NCBI GenBank assembly: GCA_016194635.1
Contig: JACQBC010000001.1
Span: 124,001 to 188,000 of the forward strand
Length of the DNA stretch: 64,000 bases
Origin: Gammaproteobacteria bacterium
Lineage (GTDB): Bacteria; Pseudomonadota; Gammaproteobacteria; UBA6429; Thiohalophilaceae
Direction of reading: 5' to 3'
Part shown: positions 9,198 to 18,316 of the stretch, piece after piece
How the letters are laid out: each line of letters begins with the position of its first letter
Numbering within the stretch: position 1 is the stretch's first letter
Translations under genes and position numbers: made by a program
The notes under the pieces: model-generated
Databases searched by the model: none
Seen by the model: the letters and a program-made list of their open reading frames with translations, nothing else
What the model was told of the DNA's origin: nothing

Positions 9198-11045
9198 GTG
9201 GGTGTGGGAAAATCGTTGGAATTGGATCTACCTGAACGGGTTAAACCTGGAAAAGAGGCGTTTGATCTGCGCCCACGCCAGGTGGATACCTGGCTGAGCG
9301 AACTGCCGCGCGGCAATATCGGTGAAACCGCACGGCAGGTATTCCTAGCCTTAGTGGACACCAACCGACTGGATTACCCCCACCAGAATCGTGTCCAGTT
9401 TTTGGAGGCGGTGCGCGAAACCGTCGATTACGTCACCGACGCGATGCGTCGGCATTTTGTCGGCAACAACGCGCCGCTGCCGGTAAAAAATTGGAAGATC
9501 GCCGAGGCAACCCGCGAAATCTATTTTGCCCAAGCCACCGGCTATTTGATTGCAATTGAGAATTTACTCGGTCACTCGTTTTTATTCGCGGATTCGCACA
9601 CCCTCAGCATCTTGATACACCGCGCTATGACGGCGCTGGGCCGTACCATGCTCACCTGTTATTTAACCTATACCCCGTTGCCCGAATTGATCTGGAAGCG
9701 TCTACACCGTTTATATTCCACCGCCGAGCAGCGCAATCTATTGAATAATGCTATCAGTGATTCACAGCACCGTTTTGTGCAGAAAACCACCCTTACCATG
9801 GAATACACCCGGCTGTTATTATTGAGCCTCGCCTCGCCCTACCGTTTGCGGCATGGGGAATCGATCAAGGTCTACGATATTTTGGAACGCTGGAATCAGA
9901 AATGCCGGTTACTCCCCTTTGGTGAGGAAAACACCGCCGCCAAAACCGGGATGCAATTTGGGGTAAACATTCACTTGGATGAACCCGCGCGCGCGCTTGG
10001 CATGGCACGGCAAGATTGCAGCCCGGAGCACTGTCGAATCCTGGATACGCAACCGCTGGCCACGGCAATCCGCAAAGATGTAAAACAAGGTTTTAAAGTC
10101 GGTGATACCACCTTAACTGGCATCGAAATGAATCGCCCCGACCTCTCTCAAGACTTGATGCGGCGCTTACTCATTGCCTGGTGTGTGATACCCAAACGCG
10201 GTTTTCCGCGGAATGCGGTTGAAGAACAGGTTGAGGTCACCCTCGGCCTATCGGCCACCCACCAGGTCATTATCAGTGGCTCGCGTCGGCGTTCCGGCGA
10301 CAATGATAACTTTACCCAAACCGCCCAGTTTGAAGCCGGCAAAACCGCCGACGGGATCAATTTAACCGAAAAACCCGCCGCGGCCTTGCCCGATGTCTGG
10401 GAGATGATTTTCCATTCCAGCGGCGTGGACGGGATTGAGGTATTGGAAGAACAGTTTCAAAAAGAGCAACCCGCCACCACCCAACCTTCACCGCTACGTA
10501 ACTACTACCATCCCGAGACCTGGGCTATCCTCAATGAAAGCGCGCGCGGTTATTGCCTCCAATCCATGCAGCGACCCAAGGAGGCCCGCGCCCAGGTAGG
10601 TGAATTGGTGGGCGTGCGTCGCAGTATTCGCGGCCAAACCTGGAAATGGGGGATCGGGGTGATCCGTTGGTTAAAGGCTGACAATCAGGACCGCCTGATG
10701 TTGGGGATCGAGATGCTCACCCCCGATGCCGCGGCGATCGGCCTACGCGGCATGACCCATACCAAGAACGACTACAAGCGCACCTTGATGTTGCCGGAGA
10801 TCAAGGCCATCCATCAGCCTACTACCTTGATTACCACCGCCGTGCCCTTTCGACCGGGTAACCAATTAGTAATCAATATCTTGGGTAAAGAAATCATGAT
10901 TAAACTCTCTAAACAATTGCACAACACCGGTTTATTTGCACAATTCGAGTTTGAAATTCTCGAACAACAGCACCCCCCCGGCAGCAAATCCCCCGCTGAT
11001 GAAATACCGGGATCGGAATTTGATGGCGTATGGTCATCGATTTGA
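9198..11045 (+). CDS. Conserved hypothetical protein encoded upstream of fimX; possible PilZ-like C-terminus
   Basis: 615 residues, soluble, no signal peptide or membrane segment. The N-terminal two thirds are helical and unrecognised. Residues ~465-535 (AQVGELVGVRRS ... WGIGVIRWL ... LMLGIEMLTPDA) look like the barrel of a PilZ domain, but the usual c-di-GMP motif (RxxxR, then D/NxSxxG) is not clear. The gene lies 98 bases before fimX on the same strand. From memory, pseudomonads have a comparable unknown gene beside fimX, which suggests a shared role in c-di-GMP signalling or type IV pili. The GTG at 9204, behind GGAG, is an equally good start. Confidence 0.7.
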   Translation: MGVGKSLELDLPERVKPGKEAFDLRPRQVDTWLSELPRGNIGETARQVFLALVDTNRLDYPHQNRVQFLEAVRETVDYVTDAMRRHFVGNNAPLPVKNWKIAEATREIYFAQATGYLIAIENLLGHSFLFADSHTLSILIHRAMTALGRTMLTCYLTYTPLPELIWKRLHRLYSTAEQRNLLNNAISDSQHRFVQKTTLTMEYTRLLLLSLASPYRLRHGESIKVYDILERWNQKCRLLPFGEENTAAKTGMQFGVNIHLDEPARALGMARQDCSPEHCRILDTQPLATAIRKDVKQGFKVGDTTLTGIEMNRPDLSQDLMRRLLIAWCVIPKRGFPRNAVEEQVEVTLGLSATHQVIISGSRRRSGDNDNFTQTAQFEAGKTADGINLTEKPAAALPDVWEMIFHSSGVDGIEVLEEQFQKEQPATTQPSPLRNYYHPETWAILNESARGYCLQSMQRPKEARAQVGELVGVRRSIRGQTWKWGIGVIRWLKADNQDRLMLGIEMLTPDAAAIGLRGMTHTKNDYKRTLMLPEIKAIHQPTTLITTAVPFRPGNQLVINILGKEIMIKLSKQLHNTGLFAQFEFEILEQQHPPGSKSPADEIPGSEFDGVWSSI

Positions 11046-11143
11046 GCTTGCCTCCACCGGCCGAATCGGCTAGTTTGTGCGCCCACCCACTCGGGCAAGT
11101 AGAACCGCCAATAACTGATGAAATTCACTAGGATGGTGTCGCT

Positions 11144-13228
11144 GTGAGTAATGAAAATCTGTTGCGTGTCTTGACAGTGTTTGATGCCTCGGAAGAGGCG
11201 GAGTCGTTAATCAACGCCTTGCGCAATGTCGGACATATTGTACGCGACATGCGGGTTGAAACCGGCGAGGATCTGCAAATCGCCATCGAAGAAAACCCCA
11301 TCGATATTATTTTATGTAAACTCCGCTTGGCCGCATTCACGGCGCGCCAAGCCCTGGAAGCATTACTGCAATCCGGGCGGGATATCCCCCTGGTGGTGGT
11401 CACGCCGCCGGGCAAGGAAACCAGCGCGCTGGAGGTTCTAAAAAATGGGGCGCGTGATGCGGTTGCTGAAGATCAAACCGAACGTTTAAAGATTATCGTC
11501 AAGCGCGAGTTGGGCGATCTGCGTGAACGGCGCGCTGCGCGACGTTGCGAACAGTTACTGCATGAAACCGAAAAACGTGCCAAACACTTGATCGACAGTT
11601 CGCGCGACGCGATTTCTTACGTACATGACGGCATGCACATTTATTCCAATGAAGCCTATTTAAAAATGTTCGGCTACCACAATCTCGACGAAGTACAAGG
11701 AATGCCGATCATGGACCTGGTGAACAGCGAGGACCATGCCAAACTCAAGGAATTCTTACGCGCCTATGCCAAGGGGCAAACCGACAACAGCCAGCTCGAC
11801 GTCCACGGCCAACACACCCAAGGACGTAAACTAAAAATCAAAATGGAGTTTTCACCCGCCAGTATGGACGGTGAGGCCTGCACCCAGATCATCATTCGCG
11901 ATCATAGCGTCAACAAGGAGCTTGAACAAAAAATCAATACCATGAGTCAGACCGATTTGGTCACCGGGTTATTTAACCGTACTTATTTCCTTGAACACCT
12001 GGACTTAGTGCTTGCCCGCGCCGTGGAAGGCCAGGTACGCGGCGCGTTATTTTTTATTTTACTGGACAAATACACCGAGGTACGCAGCCAATACGGCATT
12101 GCCGCCGCGGATCATTTTATCTCGCATATCGCCAGCCAATTGAAAACCAAATTACGCGACCTGGGGGTGTTGGCACGCTTTGAGGCCGGCTCCTACACCT
12201 TGCTGGTACAAGGGATTGATTCCAAACAAGCGGAAAAATATGCCCTGGGCATCGCCAAACTTATCGCCGAACACAGCGCCGATATCGGCAATCAAACCAG
12301 CATACAATCCACCGCCAGCCTTGGCCTGACGTTGATCAACGAGACCACCAGCAATAGCCAGGAATGTGTCGGCCGCGCCGAAAAAGGCGCGCACATGGCC
12401 CACCAAGAGGGCGGTAACCGGTTGCGCATATTTAATCCCGCTATGCAAGAACTGGCGGCGCAGGAGCAGAACAATGCGGTGGCGGCACGGATCAAAACCG
12501 CGTTAAAGGAAAACAAATTCCGATTGATGTATCAACCCATTGTCAGCCTGCACGGCGAGCCTGGAGCGCATTATGAAATATTGCTGCGTATGCTCGACGA
12601 CAAGAACGAGGTATTACCTCCCACTGAATTCTTGCCGGCGGCGCAGGAATCCGGTTTAATGAATTATGTGGATCGCTGGGTAATTGCCAACGCCTTCATG
12701 GTACTAACACGCCGCCAACGTGAAGGCAATAAAACCCGGATCTTCATCAAACTCTCCGCCGCTAGTTTGTGCGACAACGAATTACTCGCCTGGATCAGCG
12801 ACCGCATCAAGACCACCAAAATTGATACCGACAGCTTGGTTTTTATGCTTAGCGAAGACGCCGCGTTAAACCACATCAAACAGGCCAAAATCGTCTGCGC
12901 GGGTTTAAATGAATTACACTGCCGCGTGGCCCTGGAAAACTTCGGGATTGAACAAAACACCTTCCATTCGATTAAACAGCTCAAGGTCAATTATATAAAG
13001 ATCCATATGAGCCTGATCCACGCCTTACCGCAGAACGTGGAAAATCAAGAAAAACTCAAGCAAATCGCCGAGGCCGCCAGCAACCAAAACATCCAGACCA
13101 TCGCGGCGTTTGTCGAAGACGCCAACAGCCTCGCGGTCTTATGGCAATGCGCGGTGGATTTTATCGAGGGGTATTTCTTGCAACAACCCGCAACCGAAAT
13201 GAGTTACGACTTCAACGAGAATTTCTAA
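11144..13228 (+). CDS. fimX: FimX-type REC-PAS-GGDEF-EAL protein, probably a c-di-GMP sensor
   Basis: 694 residues (P. aeruginosa FimX 691). Order: receiver-like domain (1-120), short linker helix, PAS (about 140-260), GGDEF (about 262-430), EAL (about 440-690). The GGDEF signature is replaced by EAGSY, so cyclase activity is not expected. The EAL motif reads EIL in HYEILLRML, and the metal-binding positions look incomplete, as in FimX, which binds c-di-GMP without cleaving it. FimX acts with PilZ and the PilB ATPase in type IV pilus assembly and twitching. No pil genes are in this window. GTG start. Confidence 0.85.
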   Translation: MSNENLLRVLTVFDASEEAESLINALRNVGHIVRDMRVETGEDLQIAIEENPIDIILCKLRLAAFTARQALEALLQSGRDIPLVVVTPPGKETSALEVLKNGARDAVAEDQTERLKIIVKRELGDLRERRAARRCEQLLHETEKRAKHLIDSSRDAISYVHDGMHIYSNEAYLKMFGYHNLDEVQGMPIMDLVNSEDHAKLKEFLRAYAKGQTDNSQLDVHGQHTQGRKLKIKMEFSPASMDGEACTQIIIRDHSVNKELEQKINTMSQTDLVTGLFNRTYFLEHLDLVLARAVEGQVRGALFFILLDKYTEVRSQYGIAAADHFISHIASQLKTKLRDLGVLARFEAGSYTLLVQGIDSKQAEKYALGIAKLIAEHSADIGNQTSIQSTASLGLTLINETTSNSQECVGRAEKGAHMAHQEGGNRLRIFNPAMQELAAQEQNNAVAARIKTALKENKFRLMYQPIVSLHGEPGAHYEILLRMLDDKNEVLPPTEFLPAAQESGLMNYVDRWVIANAFMVLTRRQREGNKTRIFIKLSAASLCDNELLAWISDRIKTTKIDTDSLVFMLSEDAALNHIKQAKIVCAGLNELHCRVALENFGIEQNTFHSIKQLKVNYIKIHMSLIHALPQNVENQEKLKQIAEAASNQNIQTIAAFVEDANSLAVLWQCAVDFIEGYFLQQPATEMSYDFNENF

Positions 13229-13344
13229 GCCTGCTTAACACGTAGTGAATCGCTGTTGCTAGGTCACCCACATTCTATTAAAAAATAGTACCCAGGCTCA
13301 GGGGTGGTAATACTATTGGTGGTTGCCAGGTTAGTGATTTTTAA

Positions 13345-14583
13345 TTATTTTAACAGGTACGACACCAGACCATCGGCCAGTTTTGGTTCGAACCAGGTCG
13401 ATTTAGGCGGCATGACTTGATTCGCATCCGCGACCGCCATCAAATCGCTTAGCTGGGTTGGATACAAGGCAAACGCCACGCGCATCTCGCCACCATCCAC
13501 ACGCCGCACCAGTTCTGCCAACCCCCGGATCCCCCCCACAAAATCGATGCGTTTGTCACGCCGTGGATCTGTGATCCCTAAAATTGGCGCAATTAAATTA
13601 TCCTGTAACAAACTAACGTCCAGCCTTCTGACCGGATCCGTCAGGGGTATCAAGCCGGGCTTGATGCGGAGTCGATACCACTGACCCGCCAGGTACATGC
13701 TAAATTCGCCGGGTTGCTGCGGTTTGTAGATCCTTGGCTGCGCGGCCACCTCGAAAGCAGGGCTGAGTTGTTGTTTGAATTGCTCGATACTCAGTCCGTT
13801 GAGATCCCGGATCAGACGGTTGTAATCCAGAATTTGCATTTGATTATCCGGAAAAATCACCGCAAGAAAATACTCGTGAACGGTGGTGACCGGATCGCCA
13901 CCGTCGCTTCGACGCAGCGCAGCCACCCGTGCGGCCGCGGCGCTGCGGTGGTGTCCATCGGCGATATACAAACACCGCATGCTATCAAAGGTGCGGGTAA
14001 TGGTTTCGATCTGTGCTGCGTTATCGATCACCCAGAAGCTATGCCGCACCCCATCATCGGCACTTAGATCATACTGCGGTGTTGTCGCGGTGACTTGGTT
14101 AACAATACGATCGACCTCCGGGTGTTGCCGGTAGGTGAGAAATACCGGTCCGGTCTGCGCATTGAGGGCATCGATTTGGCGTACCCGATCATCTTCTTTA
14201 TCCGGGCGGGTGTACTCATGTTTGCGGATCCGATTGCTGTTGTAATCCGCCACCGATGCCACCGCCACTACCCCTGTCTGCTGATGCGCCCCCATGATCA
14301 ATCGGTAGAGGTAATAACAGGGCTGGCTATCCTGCACTAATACGCGCTGGTCGATCAATTTCTGAAAATTCTCCGCCCCTTTGGTGTACACCGCCGGATC
14401 GTAGGGATCGGTTAGCGCCGGTAAATCGATCTCGGGTTTGGAGATATGCAAAAAGCTCAGTGGCCGGCCTTGGGCACGCAAACGGGCCTCCTCCGAATTC
14501 AGCACATCATAGGGCGGCGCTATCACCGCAGCGGCAAACTCGGGTTTAGGGCGCAAACCTTGCAATGGACGAATCAACGACAT
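13345..14583 (-). CDS. DUF1015 family protein
   Basis: 412 residues from the Met at 14583, chosen because GGAGGTGAC sits directly before it. An upstream in-frame start at 14622 has no such site and would overlap the peptidase gene. The family is widespread in bacteria and archaea and has no established function. Its hallmark YIADGHHRSAAA (about residue 210) and the early APPYDV segment are both present. No signal peptide or membrane helices, so cytoplasmic. The 3' end faces fimX. The M48 peptidase gene is upstream on the same strand, 26 bases away. Confidence 0.85.
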   Translation of the reverse strand: MSLIRPLQGLRPKPEFAAAVIAPPYDVLNSEEARLRAQGRPLSFLHISKPEIDLPALTDPYDPAVYTKGAENFQKLIDQRVLVQDSQPCYYLYRLIMGAHQQTGVVAVASVADYNSNRIRKHEYTRPDKEDDRVRQIDALNAQTGPVFLTYRQHPEVDRIVNQVTATTPQYDLSADDGVRHSFWVIDNAAQIETITRTFDSMRCLYIADGHHRSAAAARVAALRRSDGGDPVTTVHEYFLAVIFPDNQMQILDYNRLIRDLNGLSIEQFKQQLSPAFEVAAQPRIYKPQQPGEFSMYLAGQWYRLRIKPGLIPLTDPVRRLDVSLLQDNLIAPILGITDPRRDKRIDFVGGIRGLAELVRRVDGGEMRVAFALYPTQLSDLMAVADANQVMPPKSTWFEPKLADGLVSYLLK

Positions 14584-14609
14584 GTCACCTCCGACAAAAA
14601 ACCATCCGC

Positions 14610-15446
14610 TTAGCCGCGCCACAGCGCCATAATGCGCTGTGGCAGTGAGGGATGGGTGGATATACGCTGCCGCCAGGGCGCGTGAAACGCGCTTATCTGG
14701 CCCCAGCTCACTTCAGGCATAAATATCCCGTGTAAACAACGCAAGGTTGCCAGCATCGCGGTTTTACCCACCAACCCCACCGCATAACGATCCGCGGCAT
14801 ATTCCCAACGCCGCATTTGAACCAATACCAGCAGGTTAGTGAGGGGCAACACGAGGTAGGATAATCCCTGCCAGACGCGGCTTGCCGTTGTTCCCACTCC
14901 CATCCTGCGCCGCCGCGGCACATCAATAAGGGCCGTGATTATCAGCACAAGCGGGGAAAATAGTGGCAGTAAAGCCGTTTGCAGCAGGGCCAACTGGGTT
15001 GTGTGTCCCAAGGCAATATGCCCCACTTCATGCGCCAGGATCGCACTAACTTCAGCCTCGCTAAACGCCGCGAGAAAATGGGCATCGACAACAATAATCG
15101 CCTGACGGACGGTCCCGATCGCCATCACCAAGCCCGCAGTGGGCGGTACGGTCGTCTGAACCTGGGGCGTGGGCAGTTTGGCCTGTAGCGCTAATCGTTT
15201 TAACTGTGCTTGATAGAGTGTCGGTGTCGCCTCGGCTAGAAGCGCCGTGGGTACACCATGGAGGTAAGGGTGCGGCGCCTGTTTCCACCCTAAGACGAGC
15301 CCGAGTGCGCTAAGCAGTACCACGAACCCCCATACCGGGAAAGCCCATCCTAGGGGCAAAAGTAGGCACCACAAGCCCGCCTGGAAATATACGCTTAAGA
15401 GCAGCAGAGCAAACGGGGCTAACCAGGGGTGTCGTGAAAACTTCAT
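14610..15446 (-). CDS. M48-family membrane zinc metallopeptidase (HtpX-like)
   Basis: 278 residues. Two hydrophobic segments at the N-terminus (about 10-55) and one or two after the active site (about 155-172 and 195-212). Zinc site HEVGH at residues 139-143, third ligand Glu215 in EYAAD. HtpX-type enzymes cut misfolded membrane proteins at the cytoplasmic face. The sequence differs enough from E. coli HtpX that I give no symbol. Three 11-bp tandem repeats lie directly before the start and may include the ribosome site. Confidence 0.85.
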   Translation of the reverse strand: MKFSRHPWLAPFALLLLSVYFQAGLWCLLLPLGWAFPVWGFVVLLSALGLVLGWKQAPHPYLHGVPTALLAEATPTLYQAQLKRLALQAKLPTPQVQTTVPPTAGLVMAIGTVRQAIIVVDAHFLAAFSEAEVSAILAHEVGHIALGHTTQLALLQTALLPLFSPLVLIITALIDVPRRRRMGVGTTASRVWQGLSYLVLPLTNLLVLVQMRRWEYAADRYAVGLVGKTAMLATLRCLHGIFMPEVSWGQISAFHAPWRQRISTHPSLPQRIMALWRG

Positions 15447-15454
15447 ACAAAAAA

Positions 15455-15487
15455 ACCTACTAATAACCTACTAATAACCTACTAATA
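15455..15487. repeat. Three perfect tandem copies of an 11-bp unit (ACCTACTAATA)
   Basis: Units at 15455-15465, 15466-15476 and 15477-15487, identical to each other, starting 9 bases upstream of the M48 peptidase start codon. On the minus strand each unit reads TATTAGTAGGT and so carries an AGTAGG ribosome-site-like core. Only the copy nearest the ATG is at a usable distance. The copy number could vary by slippage. Confidence 0.85.
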
Positions 15488-15680
15488 ATATGCCCTAATA
15501 TGTGATCACTACCGATAAATACCGGCGACCGGGTCAGGGTTTTATGGCGTTGTCCGCTAACCACGGTTGCAAAACGTAACCGGGATGTCATTCACGCCGT
15601 GCTATTATATAGGAGTTCGTACACTATCGCCCGGTTACCCAATACCCAAGTTTACCCCAGAACCTAAATGAGTAACGCGC

Positions 15681-17228
15681 ATGGATTTTGATCACCGGCC
15701 AGGGGAACAACCTCCTTCACCACAACCCGCTACCGCTACCCATACCACGTCCACAAAGTGGCTTTGGCCGTCGTGGCTGCCTAATCATATTCCCATCGCG
15801 TATAAACTGGCGCTGATATTAACCTTGCTCATTAGCAGCGGCATGGTAATTCTAGGTTTAATCATTGTCTCCAACCAGGCCCATGTCTTGAGCAAACAGA
15901 TCAATAACTTTGGCCGCGCCATGACCAATCAATTAGCCGAGGCATCCAAGGAATTGGTCCTATCCGACGATATCCTGAGCCTGATGGTGGTGGTTAATAA
16001 TCTCAACACCACCGAAAATATTCTCGGCGCAGTGGTGTATTCCCATAAAGGCGAGATTCTAGCGCAGAAAGGCCGTCTGCCAGTACATACCATCCTCAAT
16101 CTTTATAACCATGCCACACCCATTGATGACGACACCTATTCGATCAATTGGACCGATTATGATGCCCAGGGAAATGTATTGGATATTACCTCCTTCTTGA
16201 CCCCTATCCGTTATCAAAAAACCATCGTTGGCCATGTGCTGGTATCGTATGATCGCTCCAGCCTCACCCATGCGTTACATGACACGATCCAAGCCATTAC
16301 CGCGGCCACCTTGTTTATGATCCTGCTGGGGATAATCTCGGCCTATTTCATCGGCAAACGCCTGACCCAACCGCTGCATAATCTGATGGATGCCAGCCGC
16401 GCGATTCATAACGGTAATTTCACTTACCGCATCGCCGAACGCCGCAACGATGAGATTGGTTACCTGATGAACGCATTTAATTCCATGGCCAGTGGCCTAT
16501 TGGAAAAACACCAAGTGGAAAATGCGTTTTCACGCTTTGTGTCCAATAAGGTCGCCAAACAGATCATGGACAATCTAGACCATATCAAACTGGGTGGTAA
16601 ACGCGTCAACGCCACCGCGGTATTCGCCGATATCGTTGGTTTTACCAGTCTATCCGAAAAACTCCCCGCGGAAGAAATCGCGTTGATGCTCAATGAATAT
16701 TTTTCCTATATCGACGCCGCTTGCCATTTATACCGCGGTATTATTGACAAATTCATGGGTGACTGCGCCATGTTGATCTTCGGTGCCCCCGAGGAAGATT
16801 CGGAACATAAATTCCACGCCATCGCCTGCGCGGTATTAATCCAAGGTCTTATTGATCGGCTCAATATCGAACGGATTCAAAACGGCCGTTATCCGGTTTA
16901 CTTTCGCATCGGCATTAATAGCGGCGAGATGTTGGCCGGCAATATGGGTTCACACGATCGTATGCAGTACACCGTGGTGGGTGAGGCGGTTAATTTGGCT
17001 TCGCGCTTACATACCGTCGCTGATCGCGGACAAATTATTATCACTGAATGTCTTGTCCGTGACCCCGACGTGGCACATCGGATCATCGCCGAACAACACC
17101 AATCGATCCGCTTGCGAGGCATCGCCGAACCGGTGACTACCTATCGCCTCTCCGGCCTCGTTGGAGCGGATCACCTCACCGTCCAATCACAGTTAGGAGA
17201 AATACTCCGTAAGCGAAAAGTGGCATGA
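15681..17228 (+). CDS. Membrane-bound class III adenylate/guanylate cyclase with HAMP domain
   Basis: 515 residues. Membrane segment about 42-64, an extracytoplasmic sensor region (about 65-205), second membrane segment about 207-228, HAMP (about 229-282), then a class III cyclase domain (about 300-490). The two metal aspartates are visible: Asp317 in FADIVGF and Asp361 in KFMGDC. The transition-state segment GEAVNLASRLH is also present, so the enzyme looks active. The base-selecting residues do not let me say cAMP or cGMP with confidence. Its stop overlaps the start of the next gene by ATGA. Confidence 0.9.
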   Translation: MDFDHRPGEQPPSPQPATATHTTSTKWLWPSWLPNHIPIAYKLALILTLLISSGMVILGLIIVSNQAHVLSKQINNFGRAMTNQLAEASKELVLSDDILSLMVVVNNLNTTENILGAVVYSHKGEILAQKGRLPVHTILNLYNHATPIDDDTYSINWTDYDAQGNVLDITSFLTPIRYQKTIVGHVLVSYDRSSLTHALHDTIQAITAATLFMILLGIISAYFIGKRLTQPLHNLMDASRAIHNGNFTYRIAERRNDEIGYLMNAFNSMASGLLEKHQVENAFSRFVSNKVAKQIMDNLDHIKLGGKRVNATAVFADIVGFTSLSEKLPAEEIALMLNEYFSYIDAACHLYRGIIDKFMGDCAMLIFGAPEEDSEHKFHAIACAVLIQGLIDRLNIERIQNGRYPVYFRIGINSGEMLAGNMGSHDRMQYTVVGEAVNLASRLHTVADRGQIIITECLVRDPDVAHRIIAEQHQSIRLRGIAEPVTTYRLSGLVGADHLTVQSQLGEILRKRKVA

Positions 17229-18316
17229 AACCTCTGCCGTTGGTGTTTTACCTGGTTATTATTACCATCCACCTCTGTGGCTGTACGTTTATTCCCAGCC
17301 TCGAATCCGATCTCGACACGCGGATTGATCAATGGATCAAAGAAAAAAAATACACCCAAGCGTTGGACGCCCTTGATCAAGTTCAACCCGGTCACCCGCA
17401 CTATGCCCTGCTGCAAAAAAAGAAACAGCGAATTCTAGTACTGGCCAAGGAATTTGAGAAAGATATACTTTACCGCAGCGAGCAGCTTAGTAAGGAACGG
17501 CGCTGGAACGAGGCCGAGCAATTGTTCGTGCAGGGACTAACCGTATTACCGCGAAACAAAATCCTGGCGGACGCCTACCACGAGTTTAAACTGCAACGCG
17601 ACCATCAATTACAATTACTCACCTTTCAGTTGTACGTCGACAAAGCCGAATGGCTGCTCAAAACCGATCCCTTACGGCAACAGATATTGCAAACGCTGCC
17701 GGAGGGTGAGAACCTGGATCGAGAATTGATCCCGGATCAACACGACAGAAAAGATATATTTTTAACCTTGGTGCGTTGTGGCCAACAAACCTTGGAGAGC
17801 ACGGAACTTAATTTAACCGAACAGTGCCTGCTCAACGCCGCACGACTCAATCCCGATGGAAAATTCTATACCACAACGGTGGATATTCCACAATTATTGC
17901 AGCAGTTGAAACAACGCCGGGTGAATAGTTTAAGCCCCGAGGCCAAAGAATATTTGGCCGCCGCACGCCAAGCCTTACAAAAAAATGATATTAAAACCGC
18001 GTTTAAACTCTTCCGGAAAATACCCTCGCCTGATCACCAAAATATAAGTGTTGTAGAATTCAAGAAAGAATTGGATCTACGCATCACCACCAGCTTTGGT
18101 CAGGGCATCGAAATGGGTAGAAAACTCTACAGCCAAGGTGATATCGAGGGGGCCTTAGCGGTTTGGAACAGTGTGCGGGAATTTGACCCGAATAACGAAC
18201 AACTTACCCAGCATATCGAGCGCGCGCAACACGTGCTCAACAAACTTAAAAGCCTGAAGAAAAACGAACCGGTGATCGCACCCCCTACCACCAAGAAAAA
18301 CACCGGTCAGTTATGA
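17225..18316 (+). CDS. TPR-like lipoprotein coupled to the nucleotide cyclase
   Basis: 363 residues. N-terminus is a lipoprotein signal with lipobox LCGC (Cys20). The rest is helical with tetratricopeptide-like stretches, for example about 40-75 ([18 protein letters not shown]), 85-115, 240-270 and 295-330. The start overlaps the cyclase stop (ATGA), so the two are translated together. A periplasmic lipoprotein paired with a cyclase that has a periplasmic sensor region suggests an input partner; this is inference. The 3' end overlaps the parC 3' end by 6 bases, convergent. Confidence 0.8.
   Translation: MKPLPLVFYLVIITIHLCGCTFIPSLESDLDTRIDQWIKEKKYTQALDALDQVQPGHPHYALLQKKKQRILVLAKEFEKDILYRSEQLSKERRWNEAEQLFVQGLTVLPRNKILADAYHEFKLQRDHQLQLLTFQLYVDKAEWLLKTDPLRQQILQTLPEGENLDRELIPDQHDRKDIFLTLVRCGQQTLESTELNLTEQCLLNAARLNPDGKFYTTTVDIPQLLQQLKQRRVNSLSPEAKEYLAAARQALQKNDIKTAFKLFRKIPSPDHQNISVVEFKKELDLRITTSFGQGIEMGRKLYSQGDIEGALAVWNSVREFDPNNEQLTQHIERAQHVLNKLKSLKKNEPVIAPPTTKKNTGQL

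Noticed and set aside
13284-13317. Inverted repeat between the convergent fimX and DUF1015 genes
   Set aside because: Seven-base A/T-rich arms 20 bases apart with no T tract; chance is likely.
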